Notes: generated from the sequence alone by a model not told the origin. 64,000 nucleotides of DNA from Labilibaculum euxinicum (GCF_009795715.1 NZ_WTCR01000002.1:248001-312000), one strand, 5' to 3'; shown: positions 53,408 through 62,234, numbered from the stretch's first letter. Numbers and translations are program-made.

Positions 53408-53742
53408 ATTTTTTCACCTTACATGCAAAGATGATACTATAAAATCAAATCCCATCTTTTGTTCCTGATATTCTTTTCTCTGTGTGATTTTAGCATAGCT
53501 CCTTTGCAAAAGGTAAAGAGCAGAGTTTACACCAAATTGGTGAACCGTTCCCATTTAGTGGGAGGGAGCACACCAGATAATTATAAATACAATGTATCTC
53601 ATTAGTAAGTTTTTAAAGAAAATAAATTAAAAAACAAATAGTTTAACAAAAACTATAATTTATGTTGCGGTTTCATCATTAAACGTACCAATTCAATATA
53701 TTTATTTATTTTTACGCAACACAAACATAATTCCATTTTATA
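53408..53742. other. Gap with left fragment of the M18 relic
   Basis: No gene. It holds the M18 fragment (53528-53573) and the leader of the OmpA-family gene, including TATTTTTA-type near-consensus -7 sequence at about 53708. Confidence 0.5.
53528..53573 (+). pseudogene. Left fragment of a decayed M18 aminopeptidase 3' copy
   Basis: 46 bases align without gaps to 52182-52227 of the intact gene with seven mismatches, only two of them in the last 34 bases. It shares with the right fragment (57881 on) the derived G at the position equivalent to 52219. Confidence 0.8.
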
Positions 53743-55134
53743 ATGAATAAGCTCTACCTAAAGCATCTCATAGCATTGAGTGTTATTTTCACATGGTTTG
53801 GATCATCTGCCCAAGTTCAGAATATGGTACTTAACCCTGGTTTTGAAGTGTATGAAAAATGTCCGGAAAGTTACACTTTTATGGACCACACACATAAATT
53901 AATTCCTAACTGGACCTATCCAACAGCTACTACTCCCGATTATTTCAATGAGTGCGGCTCTAATGAAGTAAAAGTACCAGATAATTTTGCAGGATACAGC
54001 AAGGCTAAATCTGGTAAAGCTTACGTGGGAGCTATTTTAAGTGGAAGTAACCGCGATTTCAGAGAATACATTCAAGGTACCTTAAGCAGCTCTATGCAAG
54101 CTGGTCAAAAATATTGTGTTTCATTTTGGTACAAATTAGCATCTGGAAGTAAATTTGCTGTTGATCAGTTGAGTATGCATTTTACAGATTCAGAAACAGA
54201 GAATGACAATAAAACATTTTTAAACTTAAAGGCGCATTTAACGAACAAAGAAGGTTTATTTTTAGACAATACAGACGAATGGGTACAGTTCTGTCAGGTA
54301 TATACAGCTAAAGGAGGTGAGGAATTCTTTGTTGTGGGTAACTTTAATAACTATGATAATACGAACTATGTAGTTACTGGCCGTGATACTAAAAACAAAA
54401 AAGGCAAGACCTATGCTTACTACTTTTTCGACGATTTTGAGATTTGTCCGCTGGTTGATTGTAAGATGTGTGCATCCGTTCCTAAAGATTTAGCAACCGT
54501 GGTTATTGATTCTTCTTACACAGGAGGTCTGAATCCGGTTACAGGTCAAATCAGTAAAATAATAAATGATGGTAGCATTAGCTTAAAAATATCAGGAGGA
54601 GAAGCTCCTTATACTATTGATTGGAGCAACGGAACAAAAAATGCAGAAAAAATCCAAAACCTAAAAGCAGGTACATATACTTACCATGTAAGTGATCAAA
54701 ACAATTGCCACTCGGAGGGTACTGTTGTTTTTAAAGAGCCCCTGCTGCCTAAAGATGCTTTTACCGAAGGATTAAGAAATATTGAAGAAGGAGGTGCTCT
54801 TATTTTAAATAATATTTTCTTTGAAACGGGTAAAAGTACGCTTTTGCCAACTTCATTTGAAGAACTTGATAAAGTAGTCGGTTTTTTAAAAGAAGGAACA
54901 GTTAGTTTGATTGAGATTAGCGGGCACACTGATGATGTGGGTTCTGATGAATTAAATCAAAGTTTAAGTCAGCAGCGGGCAGAGTCTGTGGTTCAGTATC
55001 TTGTTGGCAGAGGAATCAATTCTCAAATAATCAAAGCTGTTGGGTATGGAGAATCTAAGTTTTTAGATACCAATAAAACAGAAGTCGGACGATCAAAGAA
55101 TCGTCGTGTGGAATTTTTAGTGCTCAAAAAATAA
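53743..55134 (+). CDS. OmpA-family protein with N-terminal jelly-roll-like domain
   Basis: A 463-residue outer-membrane-associated protein. Signal peptide ends near SAQ-VQNMVL; then a carbohydrate-binding-like domain begins with NPGFEVYEKCP and includes VPDNFAGYSKAKSGKAYVG, as in many Bacteroidota surface proteins. A PKD/SprB-like segment follows (SLKISGGEAPYTIDWSNG). The last 110 residues are the OmpA C-terminal peptidoglycan-binding domain (ISGHTDDVGS, SQQRAESVVQYL, NRRVEFLV). It likely tethers the envelope to peptidoglycan. Paired with the next gene (10-base gap). Confidence 0.9.
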   Translation: MNKLYLKHLIALSVIFTWFGSSAQVQNMVLNPGFEVYEKCPESYTFMDHTHKLIPNWTYPTATTPDYFNECGSNEVKVPDNFAGYSKAKSGKAYVGAILSGSNRDFREYIQGTLSSSMQAGQKYCVSFWYKLASGSKFAVDQLSMHFTDSETENDNKTFLNLKAHLTNKEGLFLDNTDEWVQFCQVYTAKGGEEFFVVGNFNNYDNTNYVVTGRDTKNKKGKTYAYYFFDDFEICPLVDCKMCASVPKDLATVVIDSSYTGGLNPVTGQISKIINDGSISLKISGGEAPYTIDWSNGTKNAEKIQNLKAGTYTYHVSDQNNCHSEGTVVFKEPLLPKDAFTEGLRNIEEGGALILNNIFFETGKSTLLPTSFEELDKVVGFLKEGTVSLIEISGHTDDVGSDELNQSLSQQRAESVVQYLVGRGINSQIIKAVGYGESKFLDTNKTEVGRSKNRRVEFLVLKK

Positions 55135-55144
55135 ACTCTTACTT

Positions 55145-57157
55145 ATGAATTCAAGAAAATTAAATATACTAATCATTTCACTGCTGCTATCATTTATCAG
55201 TTTAGCACAGAAGCCTAAAAAAATATACAATAATTATCTGTTCAAAGGCATGGAGGCAAGTGCAAAGGCTGATATTGACAAAGAACTTGGTAAGGCTAAA
55301 GAAGATTTCGATAAAGTTTTGTTAGAAGAACCTGAATCGGCAATGGCTAATTTAGGACTAGCCATTGTTTACTCCTATGATGAATATTCTGGCAAAGATT
55401 ATTTTAAAGCCTGGGGATACTTTCAGAAAGCTTATGAAGCACAATCTCAGTTTACTGCAGACGATAACGATGTTTTAAATGATTTGTTTTCCAAACAAGA
55501 TAAAAGGCGCAGCAATAGAACTGTAATTAAAAACATGGACTGGCAGCGCCAGCAAGTGGAAGATAAGTTGATTAAATATGTGCGGGAGGAAAATAACACA
55601 GATTATGCCAAGCGGTTTTTAAAAGAATTTCCTGATTCGAAATACTATACCAATGTTTCACATATTCTGAATTACATCCTGTTTCGTGAAGCCGAGAATA
55701 AAAATACGCTTGCTGCATTTAATCAGTTTTTAAATGATTATCCTGAATCAGCTCAAGCTGATATCGCAACAAAGATGCGCAATCAATTAGCCTATAAAAC
55801 TGCTGTAAATGAGGGAACGTTAAATAGTTTCCGGAATTTTGTTGAAACATATCCTGAGGCTGCTCAAGTTGATGAGGCTAAGAAATTAATGGAAGGAATG
55901 GCTTTTAAAGAAGCATCCGATAAAAATACACTTGAAGCTATTGAGCGTTTTATGGTCGAATTTTCCAATTCATCAAAAATGTCGGAAGCTAAAGCTGTAA
56001 AACAGAAATTGCTTTTTGAATGGGCTAAAAGTGTAAATAGCATAGAGGCTTACAACAAATTTGTGTCTGCATTCCCCGAAGGCAGTCGTTACGTTGATAT
56101 TTTTAATCTAAAAGCCAGTGTATTGGGAGAAGAGATCCTTACGGATTTTCCAAAGGAAAATTACCAATTTGTAAAAGGATTCGATAACCAGCAGTTTAAC
56201 GATTTTGGGGGTGGAATTGCCAAACGCCCAAATGGAGAGCTTGTAGTAGCTGCATCGTCGTGCAAAGCAGAGGGAGAGATGTATGACTCTTGGCTTTTAG
56301 GCTTAGATGCTAGTGGAAAAATGATTTGGAATAAGATGTTGGGAAACCGTTTTGATGATCTTGTAAATAAAGTCAGCATAAGTGCTCAGAACGAAATTTA
56401 TGTTGCCGGTATTACTGATGCCATAGTCGATAGTGTGGCGGGGCAAGCGTGGCTTTATAAGCTTGATGCCAATGGTAAAAATATATTTAATCAAAGAATT
56501 GATATGGATGAAGTACTTGATTTTGTAGTTGATCCCGACAATAAAATTTTAGTTGCAGGCTATAGCAAAAACACAAAAGATTCCACTTTTACGCCTGGTT
56601 TGGTAAAACTGAATGCGAATGGTAAAATGTTGTGGTCCCGTGCCTACTCAAGTAAGGGCAAGCTTTATAATTTAGCTGGTGATACCTCAGGTATCGCTTA
56701 TGCTGCTGCCGGCAACTGGATATTTGCTGTTAACCAGGCAGGTTATTTAAAATGGGATATTTTGTTGGATCAAGATGTAAAATCGACCGCTGTTGGTAGT
56801 AATGGGAACAATACACTGGTTTTTGCCGGTTTAAATACTACAGGAGCTTTTGCAAGCGCATATAATACAAATGGGGAAAAGATTTGGGAATCTCCTATTC
56901 CTGTTTCCGGAAATGGAAACATAGAACAAATTATAAGCTTACCGGATAATAGTTTTGTGATTGCAGGAACATTTAATCACAAAATAAAAGTCGTCCATAT
57001 CGATGAAACAGGGATTATTCAATCAGAAAAAGAATTTAGTTTGCCACAAGGAATTAAACTAAACGATTTAACAGCTGCTGATGAGAATTTTGTAGCAGTT
57101 AGTGCCACAAGATTAACGGAAAAAGGCGATTTAATTGTATTTGAAATGGAGCTGTAA
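55145..57157 (+). CDS. Exported TPR/repeat and beta-propeller protein
   Basis: A 670-residue exported protein (signal ends near SLAQ-KPKK). Residues about 30-120 are TPR-like (MANLGLAIVYSYDEY), about 190-310 hold four repeats of roughly 35 residues with the pattern AFNQFLNDYPESAQAD, SFRNFVETYPEAAQVD, AIERFMVEFSNSSKMSEA and AYNKFVSAFPEGSRYVD. The last 350 residues are beta-propeller-like blades (ASGKMIWNKMLG, NGKMLWSRAYS, NGEKIWESPI). It is cotranscribed with the OmpA-family gene and may form a surface complex with it. Confidence 0.8.
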   Translation: MNSRKLNILIISLLLSFISLAQKPKKIYNNYLFKGMEASAKADIDKELGKAKEDFDKVLLEEPESAMANLGLAIVYSYDEYSGKDYFKAWGYFQKAYEAQSQFTADDNDVLNDLFSKQDKRRSNRTVIKNMDWQRQQVEDKLIKYVREENNTDYAKRFLKEFPDSKYYTNVSHILNYILFREAENKNTLAAFNQFLNDYPESAQADIATKMRNQLAYKTAVNEGTLNSFRNFVETYPEAAQVDEAKKLMEGMAFKEASDKNTLEAIERFMVEFSNSSKMSEAKAVKQKLLFEWAKSVNSIEAYNKFVSAFPEGSRYVDIFNLKASVLGEEILTDFPKENYQFVKGFDNQQFNDFGGGIAKRPNGELVVAASSCKAEGEMYDSWLLGLDASGKMIWNKMLGNRFDDLVNKVSISAQNEIYVAGITDAIVDSVAGQAWLYKLDANGKNIFNQRIDMDEVLDFVVDPDNKILVAGYSKNTKDSTFTPGLVKLNANGKMLWSRAYSSKGKLYNLAGDTSGIAYAAAGNWIFAVNQAGYLKWDILLDQDVKSTAVGSNGNNTLVFAGLNTTGAFASAYNTNGEKIWESPIPVSGNGNIEQIISLPDNSFVIAGTFNHKIKVVHIDETGIIQSEKEFSLPQGIKLNDLTAADENFVAVSATRLTEKGDLIVFEMEL

Positions 57158-57187
57158 AAAAAAGATTCGTAAAAAAGGACTTTTTTC

Positions 57188-57589
57188 TTATTCAGGGAAA
57201 CGTCCAAATTTCTTTATTTCTTCCAACGACTCATCCCAACTTGCTTTATTTGAGATAAAAATATGTGCATTGGGTCGTTTTTCTAATTTAGTATCTAAAC
57301 ATCCTGCTGGAACAACTAAAAGTTTACCGTCCATTTGTATATTGGGTAAAGCTGATCCACAATTTGTACAAAAGGCTTTCACATGATTACTCTTAGGTGG
57401 TTGAAATATTTTAATTTCAGTTTGTGTTTTTATCCATTCTAGTTTAGCTGTTGTGGAAAACAAATTTGCAGCATGAGCAGTCCCTGTGTCTTTCCTACAA
57501 TATCTGCAATGGCATAAATAAAAACTCTCAAAGTCACCTATAACTTTAAATTTAATTTTTTTGCATAAACAAGAACCCAAGTATTCCAT
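57188..57589 (-). CDS. GFA (glutathione-dependent formaldehyde-activating) family protein
   Basis: A 133-residue Zn protein of the GFA/CENP-V family. The characteristic Cys pattern is complete: CLC at the N-terminus, CHCRYCRK in the middle and FCTNCGSALPN later. Family members bind zinc and in some cases the glutathione-formaldehyde adduct; in Bacteroidota, which often lack glutathione, the function is unclear. It ends 30 bases from the convergent TPR-propeller stop. It lies within the 4.3-kb block between the M18 relic halves. Confidence 0.9.
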   Translation of the reverse strand: MEYLGSCLCKKIKFKVIGDFESFYLCHCRYCRKDTGTAHAANLFSTTAKLEWIKTQTEIKIFQPPKSNHVKAFCTNCGSALPNIQMDGKLLVVPAGCLDTKLEKRPNAHIFISNKASWDESLEEIKKFGRFPE

Positions 57590-57630
57590 ATGATAAGTCT
57601 CTTTTTTTAATTATGAATTTAGTTGAAATC

Positions 57631-57710
57631 ACCCCGCTGCCGCACGAATCCTTTCGTGTGGCTTTTATTTTTTTATAGAAGAACGCGATACAATCGCGCA
57701 CTAGCGGGGT
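57631..57710. repeat. REP-like three-hairpin palindromic element
   Basis: Outer arms ACCCCGCT/AGCGGGGT (57631-57638, 57703-57710) enclose two inner hairpins, GCCGCACGAA/TTCGTGTGGC and CGCGAT/ATCGCG. This cloverleaf-like form and GC-rich core match the REP/BIME elements dispersed in Bacteroidota genomes by REP-associated transposases. Confidence 0.6.
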
Positions 57711-57880
57711 TAAACAGTAATTTATTCATTACAAATATAGGATTTTCAAAGAGTAATTTTATCTACCGATCGAAGGGAGATCACGAAACGAAGTGAGTCA
57801 TGCGCCCATAAGCAAGTCGCATTTTCAAATCACGAACACCTTTAAAATCATTATTCGTGAGTAATAAATTTACTTATTTG

Positions 57881-58080
57881 TAGTGGGAGGGAGCACACTT
57901 GCTAATGTTTCAACAGATTAGCTTGATATTCGCACCGTAGACATCAGAGACCCAATGTTTGCGATGCTCTCGGTTTGCGAAAGGAGTGGCGTTAAAGAAT
58001 CCGCAAAGTGTTTACAGGCTTTTTTGATTGTAGCAAAAAGGAAATTATATGAAAGGCAGCATGTTAGTGCTGCCTTTTTT
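57881..58080 (+). pseudogene. Right fragment of the decayed M18 aminopeptidase 3' copy, with terminator
   Basis: About 200 bases align, with roughly 20-25% differences and short deletions, to 52210-52425: the end of the M18 gene including the stop region and the terminator. It has in-frame stops (for example TAG near 57917), so it cannot code. The first 18 bases are identical to 53556-53573. Confidence 0.85.
58052..58080 (+). terminator. Conserved terminator of the M18 relic
   Basis: AAAGGCAGCA-TGTTAG-TGCTGCCTTT with a T run. One base change versus the intact copy turns a G-U into a G-C pair, so the stem is kept though the gene has decayed. Confidence 0.8.
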
Positions 58081-58207
58081 GTTTTGATGTTTATTTGGGT
58101 GGCTAAGCACCAAATTCGGCAAATAAAAACCAAATAGAAAATCCGCGAGGATTTATGTTAGCAGGCTCGCACCAAGCAATTAATTTTATACGTTCTTGCC
58201 ACAGTTT

Positions 58208-59830
58208 TTAATACTGACTACTTCCGCCACCACCTCCAGAAACAATTGTTGTCGCTTCTTCGGTTTCAGGTTTATTGGTAGTTTTGCTTATTACTTCTGT
58301 AGGCTTCTTAACAGTAAACGTTTTTACTTTAGCATCTTCTTTATAAAAATATATTCCATTAGCCAATAATATTTCGAAATACTTGTTTTCATCAATAGGA
58401 TTATCAGTTGGTACTAACCAACCTTTTTTAATTGATTCGTAGGTAAACAACCAATTTTCGTTCATTAAAGATTCTTCGGTTAATTCAGTTAGAAGTTGAT
58501 CTGTGCTAACTGTTGCGTTAATATGACCTTTTCTTTTTAAATCCAATGCTATTAATATTGACACATAATCATTTGAAGCAAAAATCTGTTCTGCCATTTT
58601 ATTTTTAAGTTTAATAGTAAATTCAACGCACATCCAAAGTGCCCAAGCTACTTCATAATTATGACCTTTAGGTAAATGAATATCAATTAGTTTCTCTATA
58701 ATATTTTTTATTTTTATTTTTGAAATCCGACTAATATTAGATGCTAAAATTTCAGTTACAACTGGTAAAGTTCTTGGTTCTGTTATTCCGATTTTTAATA
58801 TAAGTGATTCGTAAGTGTCCCAGTTTTCATCAAATAGTTGTAAATATTTGAGGACTTGAATTGAGAAAAGTAATACAGAATCTTTTGGATTTTCGTTAGA
58901 ATGAATAAGAGACAGGCTTACAAATCTTTCAATATCTGTTAATTGAGAGTTTGCTCTTTTTCTAAACGTAAAAGAACCTAACTCAATCGACCATTTACTG
59001 TCAAAAGCAAAAGGAGCTTTAGATATTTTTGTTTTTTCTTCATTAATGTCAAGTTGAAATTCTGTTAGAAGAGATTGAATAAATTTGAATGCTTTTTCAG
59101 CATCAGCATAACTATCGCAATACAAGTAATAATCGTCTATGAACCTAAAGGATTTTACATTTTTCAATTTTGCTTGAATTCGTTCGTCCATCATACAAGT
59201 TATTATTTCCGCTATAACCAACGAAGTGTCTGGACCAACTGGAATTCCTACTGTTTGACCAGAGTTAAGATTTCTTAAATCTTTATCTAATGCATTTCCA
59301 AGCATTGTCATATCACTTCTATTTGCTTTTGCTATTGGTTTTGTATGTACTAGCCAAGGAATGGAATGTGTGTAAATTGTTCCGTAGAACCTCGAAACAT
59401 CAGTTTTTACTTCATAGAGATTGGCAAATGATTCATTTGAGCGCCTTCTTTTAAATGCACTAAAGTTATGTTTGGAAATTAATGCTCTGTTCTTTTTAGG
59501 GTCTTCAATCGGCGAACTTGAGGAAATAGTGGATTTTTTTAAAATTCCATCAATTTCAGTCCATCTATCTGCAATAGTTGAAGTTAATTTAGATTGGTGA
59601 AGTGGATTTGGAATATTTATAATCCGTCTTGATAATTGCACTTTAGGAATTGAAAAAACAACCCATTTGGAATCAGAATATTTTAAACGCTCTGGTTTAC
59701 TAAATGGACGTGATATCGAATTCCATTGTGTTTTAATGGTGTTTATTTTATCTGAAAAAGTCTTGCTTTCAAATGGTGGTGGAAGTTCTTTCGGGAAATA
59801 TCCCAATTTAAGCAGTTCTTTTTCTGTCAT
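58208..59830 (-). CDS. Reverse transcriptase of Abi/DRT (unknown-group) type
   Basis: A 540-residue RNA-directed DNA polymerase. RT motifs: KTDVSRFYGTIYTHS (about 142-156) with catalytic Asp144, GIPVGPDTSLVIAEI (195-209), and FIDDYYLY with Asp232-Asp233, i.e. FIDD instead of YADD. The IYTHSI and GIPVGPDTS signatures occur in unknown-group, AbiA/AbiK-like and DRT defence RTs rather than in retrons or group II introns. A helical C-terminal region (about 290-500) of no known family ends in a Gly-rich tail SGGGGGSSQY. No maturase or integrase domain is seen. A promoter with a 120-base leader lies upstream. Anti-phage action is inferred from the family. Confidence 0.85.
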   Translation of the reverse strand: MTEKELLKLGYFPKELPPPFESKTFSDKINTIKTQWNSISRPFSKPERLKYSDSKWVVFSIPKVQLSRRIINIPNPLHQSKLTSTIADRWTEIDGILKKSTISSSSPIEDPKKNRALISKHNFSAFKRRRSNESFANLYEVKTDVSRFYGTIYTHSIPWLVHTKPIAKANRSDMTMLGNALDKDLRNLNSGQTVGIPVGPDTSLVIAEIITCMMDERIQAKLKNVKSFRFIDDYYLYCDSYADAEKAFKFIQSLLTEFQLDINEEKTKISKAPFAFDSKWSIELGSFTFRKRANSQLTDIERFVSLSLIHSNENPKDSVLLFSIQVLKYLQLFDENWDTYESLILKIGITEPRTLPVVTEILASNISRISKIKIKNIIEKLIDIHLPKGHNYEVAWALWMCVEFTIKLKNKMAEQIFASNDYVSILIALDLKRKGHINATVSTDQLLTELTEESLMNENWLFTYESIKKGWLVPTDNPIDENKYFEILLANGIYFYKEDAKVKTFTVKKPTEVISKTTNKPETEEATTIVSGGGGGSSQY

Positions 59831-60056
59831 TTTCGATGTTTTTTTAAATTGTGTGTTAACGGTCTTGCAAAGCTTCTTGGGTGAATTAAAACAGTTGCCT
59901 TAACAATGTGCCAAGGAAGCAAGCCGATTAAATTTACTTATTTATATTTTGAACAAGCCAAATTTACAAGGCTTGCTGGTGTTTCCAAATTGCACTAAAC
60001 TTTCAAAGAGCTTATCAACACCCATAATAATTTAGCTTTTTGCTGGCACTTGTGCG
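59831..60056 (-). other. Structured leader region of the RT gene (possible ncRNA)
   Basis: 226 bases between the two genes. Inverted segments AGCAAGCC (59918-59925) and GGCTTGCT (59970-59977), with outer GTGC/GCAC (59908-59911, 59992-59995), can fold into a long hairpin; the inner CAAGCC (59954-59959) offers an alternative pair with GGCTTG. DRT-type RTs often use a nearby ncRNA as template, so this is a candidate. Confidence 0.4.
59959..59989 (-). promoter_or_regulatory. Promoter of the reverse transcriptase gene
   Basis: On the minus strand TTTG (59989-59986), 19 bases, then TAAATTTG (59966-59959): a full consensus match. The start site near 59952 leaves a leader of about 120 bases before the ATG. 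Confidence 0.6.
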
Positions 60057-60674
60057 TTATAGATATTTCCTCAGAGCTTTATAAAAATTATATTTTTCTT
60101 TATGTAGTATTTTCAATTCATCTCGAACATCATTATGCCAATTCATGTTTTCTATGGATTCAGTAAAGTCTTTTATGGATTCATCGTCTTCCTTCCAAGC
60201 CTTCTCTATATTGTGCCTATATTCATCAGTTCGTTTTAAAATTTTGCTCAAGATGGATTCAACTTTCTTTACTTCTGGCTTTAAATGAAGACCAGGAAAC
60301 AAATAATCCTTATTCATGTTTACTGAGGATCCTATTCGGTTAATTTGATTCATTAAAGAGCTTACGAAACCATGTATATTCTTTGATTTTGGAATTTTCA
60401 TTTCGTTATTTAATGTTTCCAAAATTGAATCAATTAAAAAAATGAAATCTTTATATGTTTCATATCTCAGGTCGAACAATTTCCTATTCGTAGTGTTTAT
60501 TTCATTCATCCAAAATTGGAAAATACCAAATCCAAGTCCCAGAATTGAGAATATTCCTGCAAATCTTTTTTCATTATCTGTAGTTAACTCAAGATGGAAA
60601 AATAATATCCACGTGAGAAATATAATTGCAATTAAGAATGAAAAAGGTAAAATATATCTAATGTGTTTCTTCAT
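60057..60674 (-). CDS. Two-helix membrane protein upstream of the RT gene
   Basis: A 205-residue protein with two membrane helices near the N-terminus (about 7-29 and 38-56) followed by a cytoplasmic, Lys/Glu-rich helical region (about 65-205) with coiled-coil character (KNIHGFVSSLMNQINRI, VESILSKILKRTDEYRH). No enzyme motif is present. Its gene precedes the RT gene in the same direction, with the RT promoter between. Two-helix membrane proteins with long helical tails are frequent effectors or sensors in phage-defence loci, but this link is an inference from context. Confidence 0.6.
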   Translation of the reverse strand: MKKHIRYILPFSFLIAIIFLTWILFFHLELTTDNEKRFAGIFSILGLGFGIFQFWMNEINTTNRKLFDLRYETYKDFIFLIDSILETLNNEMKIPKSKNIHGFVSSLMNQINRIGSSVNMNKDYLFPGLHLKPEVKKVESILSKILKRTDEYRHNIEKAWKEDDESIKDFTESIENMNWHNDVRDELKILHKEKYNFYKALRKYL

Positions 60675-61488
60675 GTTTTTAGCATTGGTGCCAACTTATT
60701 AGAATGTCCACTGGTGCGCTTATTTCTACTATATCAAAAAAAGGTGCACAATACATTGTCTTATGGTATGTCTTGTGCCTTGCTACCGCACGATTGCTAT
60801 CCCTCCAACAGAACAGACAAACAACAACTTTCTCTAAAGGCCATTAAAAATAAGCATTAAATGCACTAAACAGTAGTAATTAGGTAGAGAAATCAATTTG
60901 TACTTGTAAAAAAGAACTGCTCTACATAAGTTGAGGTGAAAAAAGCAGAAGAAGGTGCAATTTATTGCGGAAGAATATCGATACATAATTATTTCTGAAC
61001 TGGAAATGCCCGTTTTTACTGCTGCAGAGTCCATTTCTGGCTTGCAGAGCTCATTTTTGGTCTGCAGAGCCCATTTCTGGTCTACAGAATGCATTTTTGC
61101 ACTTGCAACATCCATTTTTGATCCACAGAGCCCATTTTTATACTTGCAATGTCCATTTTTTGGTCTGCAGAACTCATTTCCGGTCTGCAGAATGCATTTT
61201 TACACTTGCAGCATCCATTTTTGATTCACAGAAGCCATTCTGATCTTTTCAACAGCTGGTTCGACTGCTAATGAGAGCATTCCGGCTTTAAAGAATTTCC
61301 ATACTATTTACAATATCGATTTCAGTCTGTGTATCCCTGGGTTTTTACTATAATAGTAGGGGTTGGTCAATTTTGTATTGAAGAAATAATTCAATTTTAT
61401 GTTGTTTAAATATTTCTTTTTTAAATTATAAATCGGTAGTTTCATCGGGAAATTAATTAAACGTAAACAAATTTAAATTTATAAAGTA
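60675..61488. other. 814-bp region with short degenerate tandem repeats
   Basis: No credible gene; the two frames over the repeat are explained by its composition. See the repeat entry at 61008-61240. The rest is AT-rich with the leader of the next gene. Confidence 0.5.
61008..61240. repeat. Degenerate 20-21-bp tandem repeat
   Basis: About eleven units with consensus CCATTTTTGGTCTGCAGAGN. Units alternate in a roughly 40-bp supra-period (CATTTTTGCACTTGCAACAT then CCATTTTTGATCCACAGAGC). There are no unique spacers, so it is not a CRISPR array. Confidence 0.75.
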
Positions 61489-62142
61489 ATGAGTTTTATT
61501 AGATCTGAATCCAAATTTTTAGAACGTACCCGTATTGCCTTAAGCAATGCCGAATCTCAACCTGATATTAAAGCTGCTTTGATCCCTTTTGGTATCGATG
61601 ATGCAAAATTTGCCGAAGGTTGGGCGGTGTATAACAAAGCCAAAAGCATTTGGGAATTAAATGCAAAAGAAGGGGCAGAAACAAGTCTTGCTTCGAACGC
61701 CTACAGTACAAAGTATAATGAGGTGACTGCGAAGTTTAAAAGGCACCGCGATTTAACCCGGATTCTTTGCACAAAAGATCCTGATATTTTAGTGGAGTTG
61801 GGTATAAAAGGGCATTTGCCGGGTCAATACAACGAGTATTTCGACCTGATGAAATTGTTTTATACGACAATTGCAGGCAGTCCAGTTATTCAAGCAAAAC
61901 TTGCAGTAATTAAGCTGACTCCTGAGCTCGCTGCAGACTGTCTGACAGAACTCGATACGGTGCTTGCACTTCGATCTGAGTTCGACAAAGAAATGGGAGA
62001 GTCGCAGGCCTCAACCGAATTAAAGAATGCAGTTCTAAACGAATTGAGCGATTGGATGGATGATTTCGATATCCTTGCAAAACTTGCTTTTTACGACACA
62101 CCGCAACGCCTCGAAGTATTAGGTGTTTTGGTGAAAAGCTAA
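61489..62142 (+). CDS. Conserved all-helical protein of unknown function
   Basis: A 217-residue, cytoplasmic, predominantly alpha-helical protein without signal peptide or catalytic motif. Notable segments: MSFIRSESKFLERTRIAL, LGIKGHLPGQYNEYFD, DTVLALRSEFDKEMGES and a C-terminal DWMDDFDILAKLAFYDTP. It is typical of hypothetical proteins often present in several copies in Bacteroidota genomes. The gene is closed by a strong terminator. Function unknown. Confidence 0.75.
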   Translation: MSFIRSESKFLERTRIALSNAESQPDIKAALIPFGIDDAKFAEGWAVYNKAKSIWELNAKEGAETSLASNAYSTKYNEVTAKFKRHRDLTRILCTKDPDILVELGIKGHLPGQYNEYFDLMKLFYTTIAGSPVIQAKLAVIKLTPELAADCLTELDTVLALRSEFDKEMGESQASTELKNAVLNELSDWMDDFDILAKLAFYDTPQRLEVLGVLVKS

Positions 62143-62163
62143 GTCCAAAAAACCCTAAGATAT

Positions 62164-62210
62164 AAAGCACAGCCCGATTGTTGATTTCAACTTTTAGGCT
62201 GTGCTTTTTT
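62164..62210 (+). terminator. Terminator of the helical-protein gene
   Basis: 11-bp stem AAAGCACAGCC (62164-62174) with GGCTGTGCTTT (62197-62207) and a T run, 21 bases after the stop. Confidence 0.9.
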
Positions 62211-62234
62211 GTGCATCGCTTATTATGGGAAATT

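Larger units (their letters stand above)
57590..58207. other. Gap with REP-like cruciform and M18 relic
   Basis: No intact gene. Contains the 80-base palindromic element (57631-57710), an AT-rich stretch and the right half of the M18 relic with its terminator. Confidence 0.5.

Noticed and set aside
57955-58137. A 60-codon ORF ending in the RT intergenic region
   Set aside because: It is the decayed M18 fragment read in one frame; stops upstream and deletions show it is not a gene.
59856-60060. TTAACG ... CGTTAT arms recalling integron attC R boxes around the RT leader
   Set aside because: Only short arms match; the 205-base span, absence of an integrase and lack of an attC-like inner pair make a cassette site unlikely.
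60834-61224. Open reading frames of about 90 codons over the tandem repeat, on both strands
   Set aside because: They are produced by the repeat composition; no start context or domain-like sequence.
61008-61240. CRISPR array
   Set aside because: Units are adjacent, degenerate and 20-21 bases long without unique spacers, and there are no cas genes.
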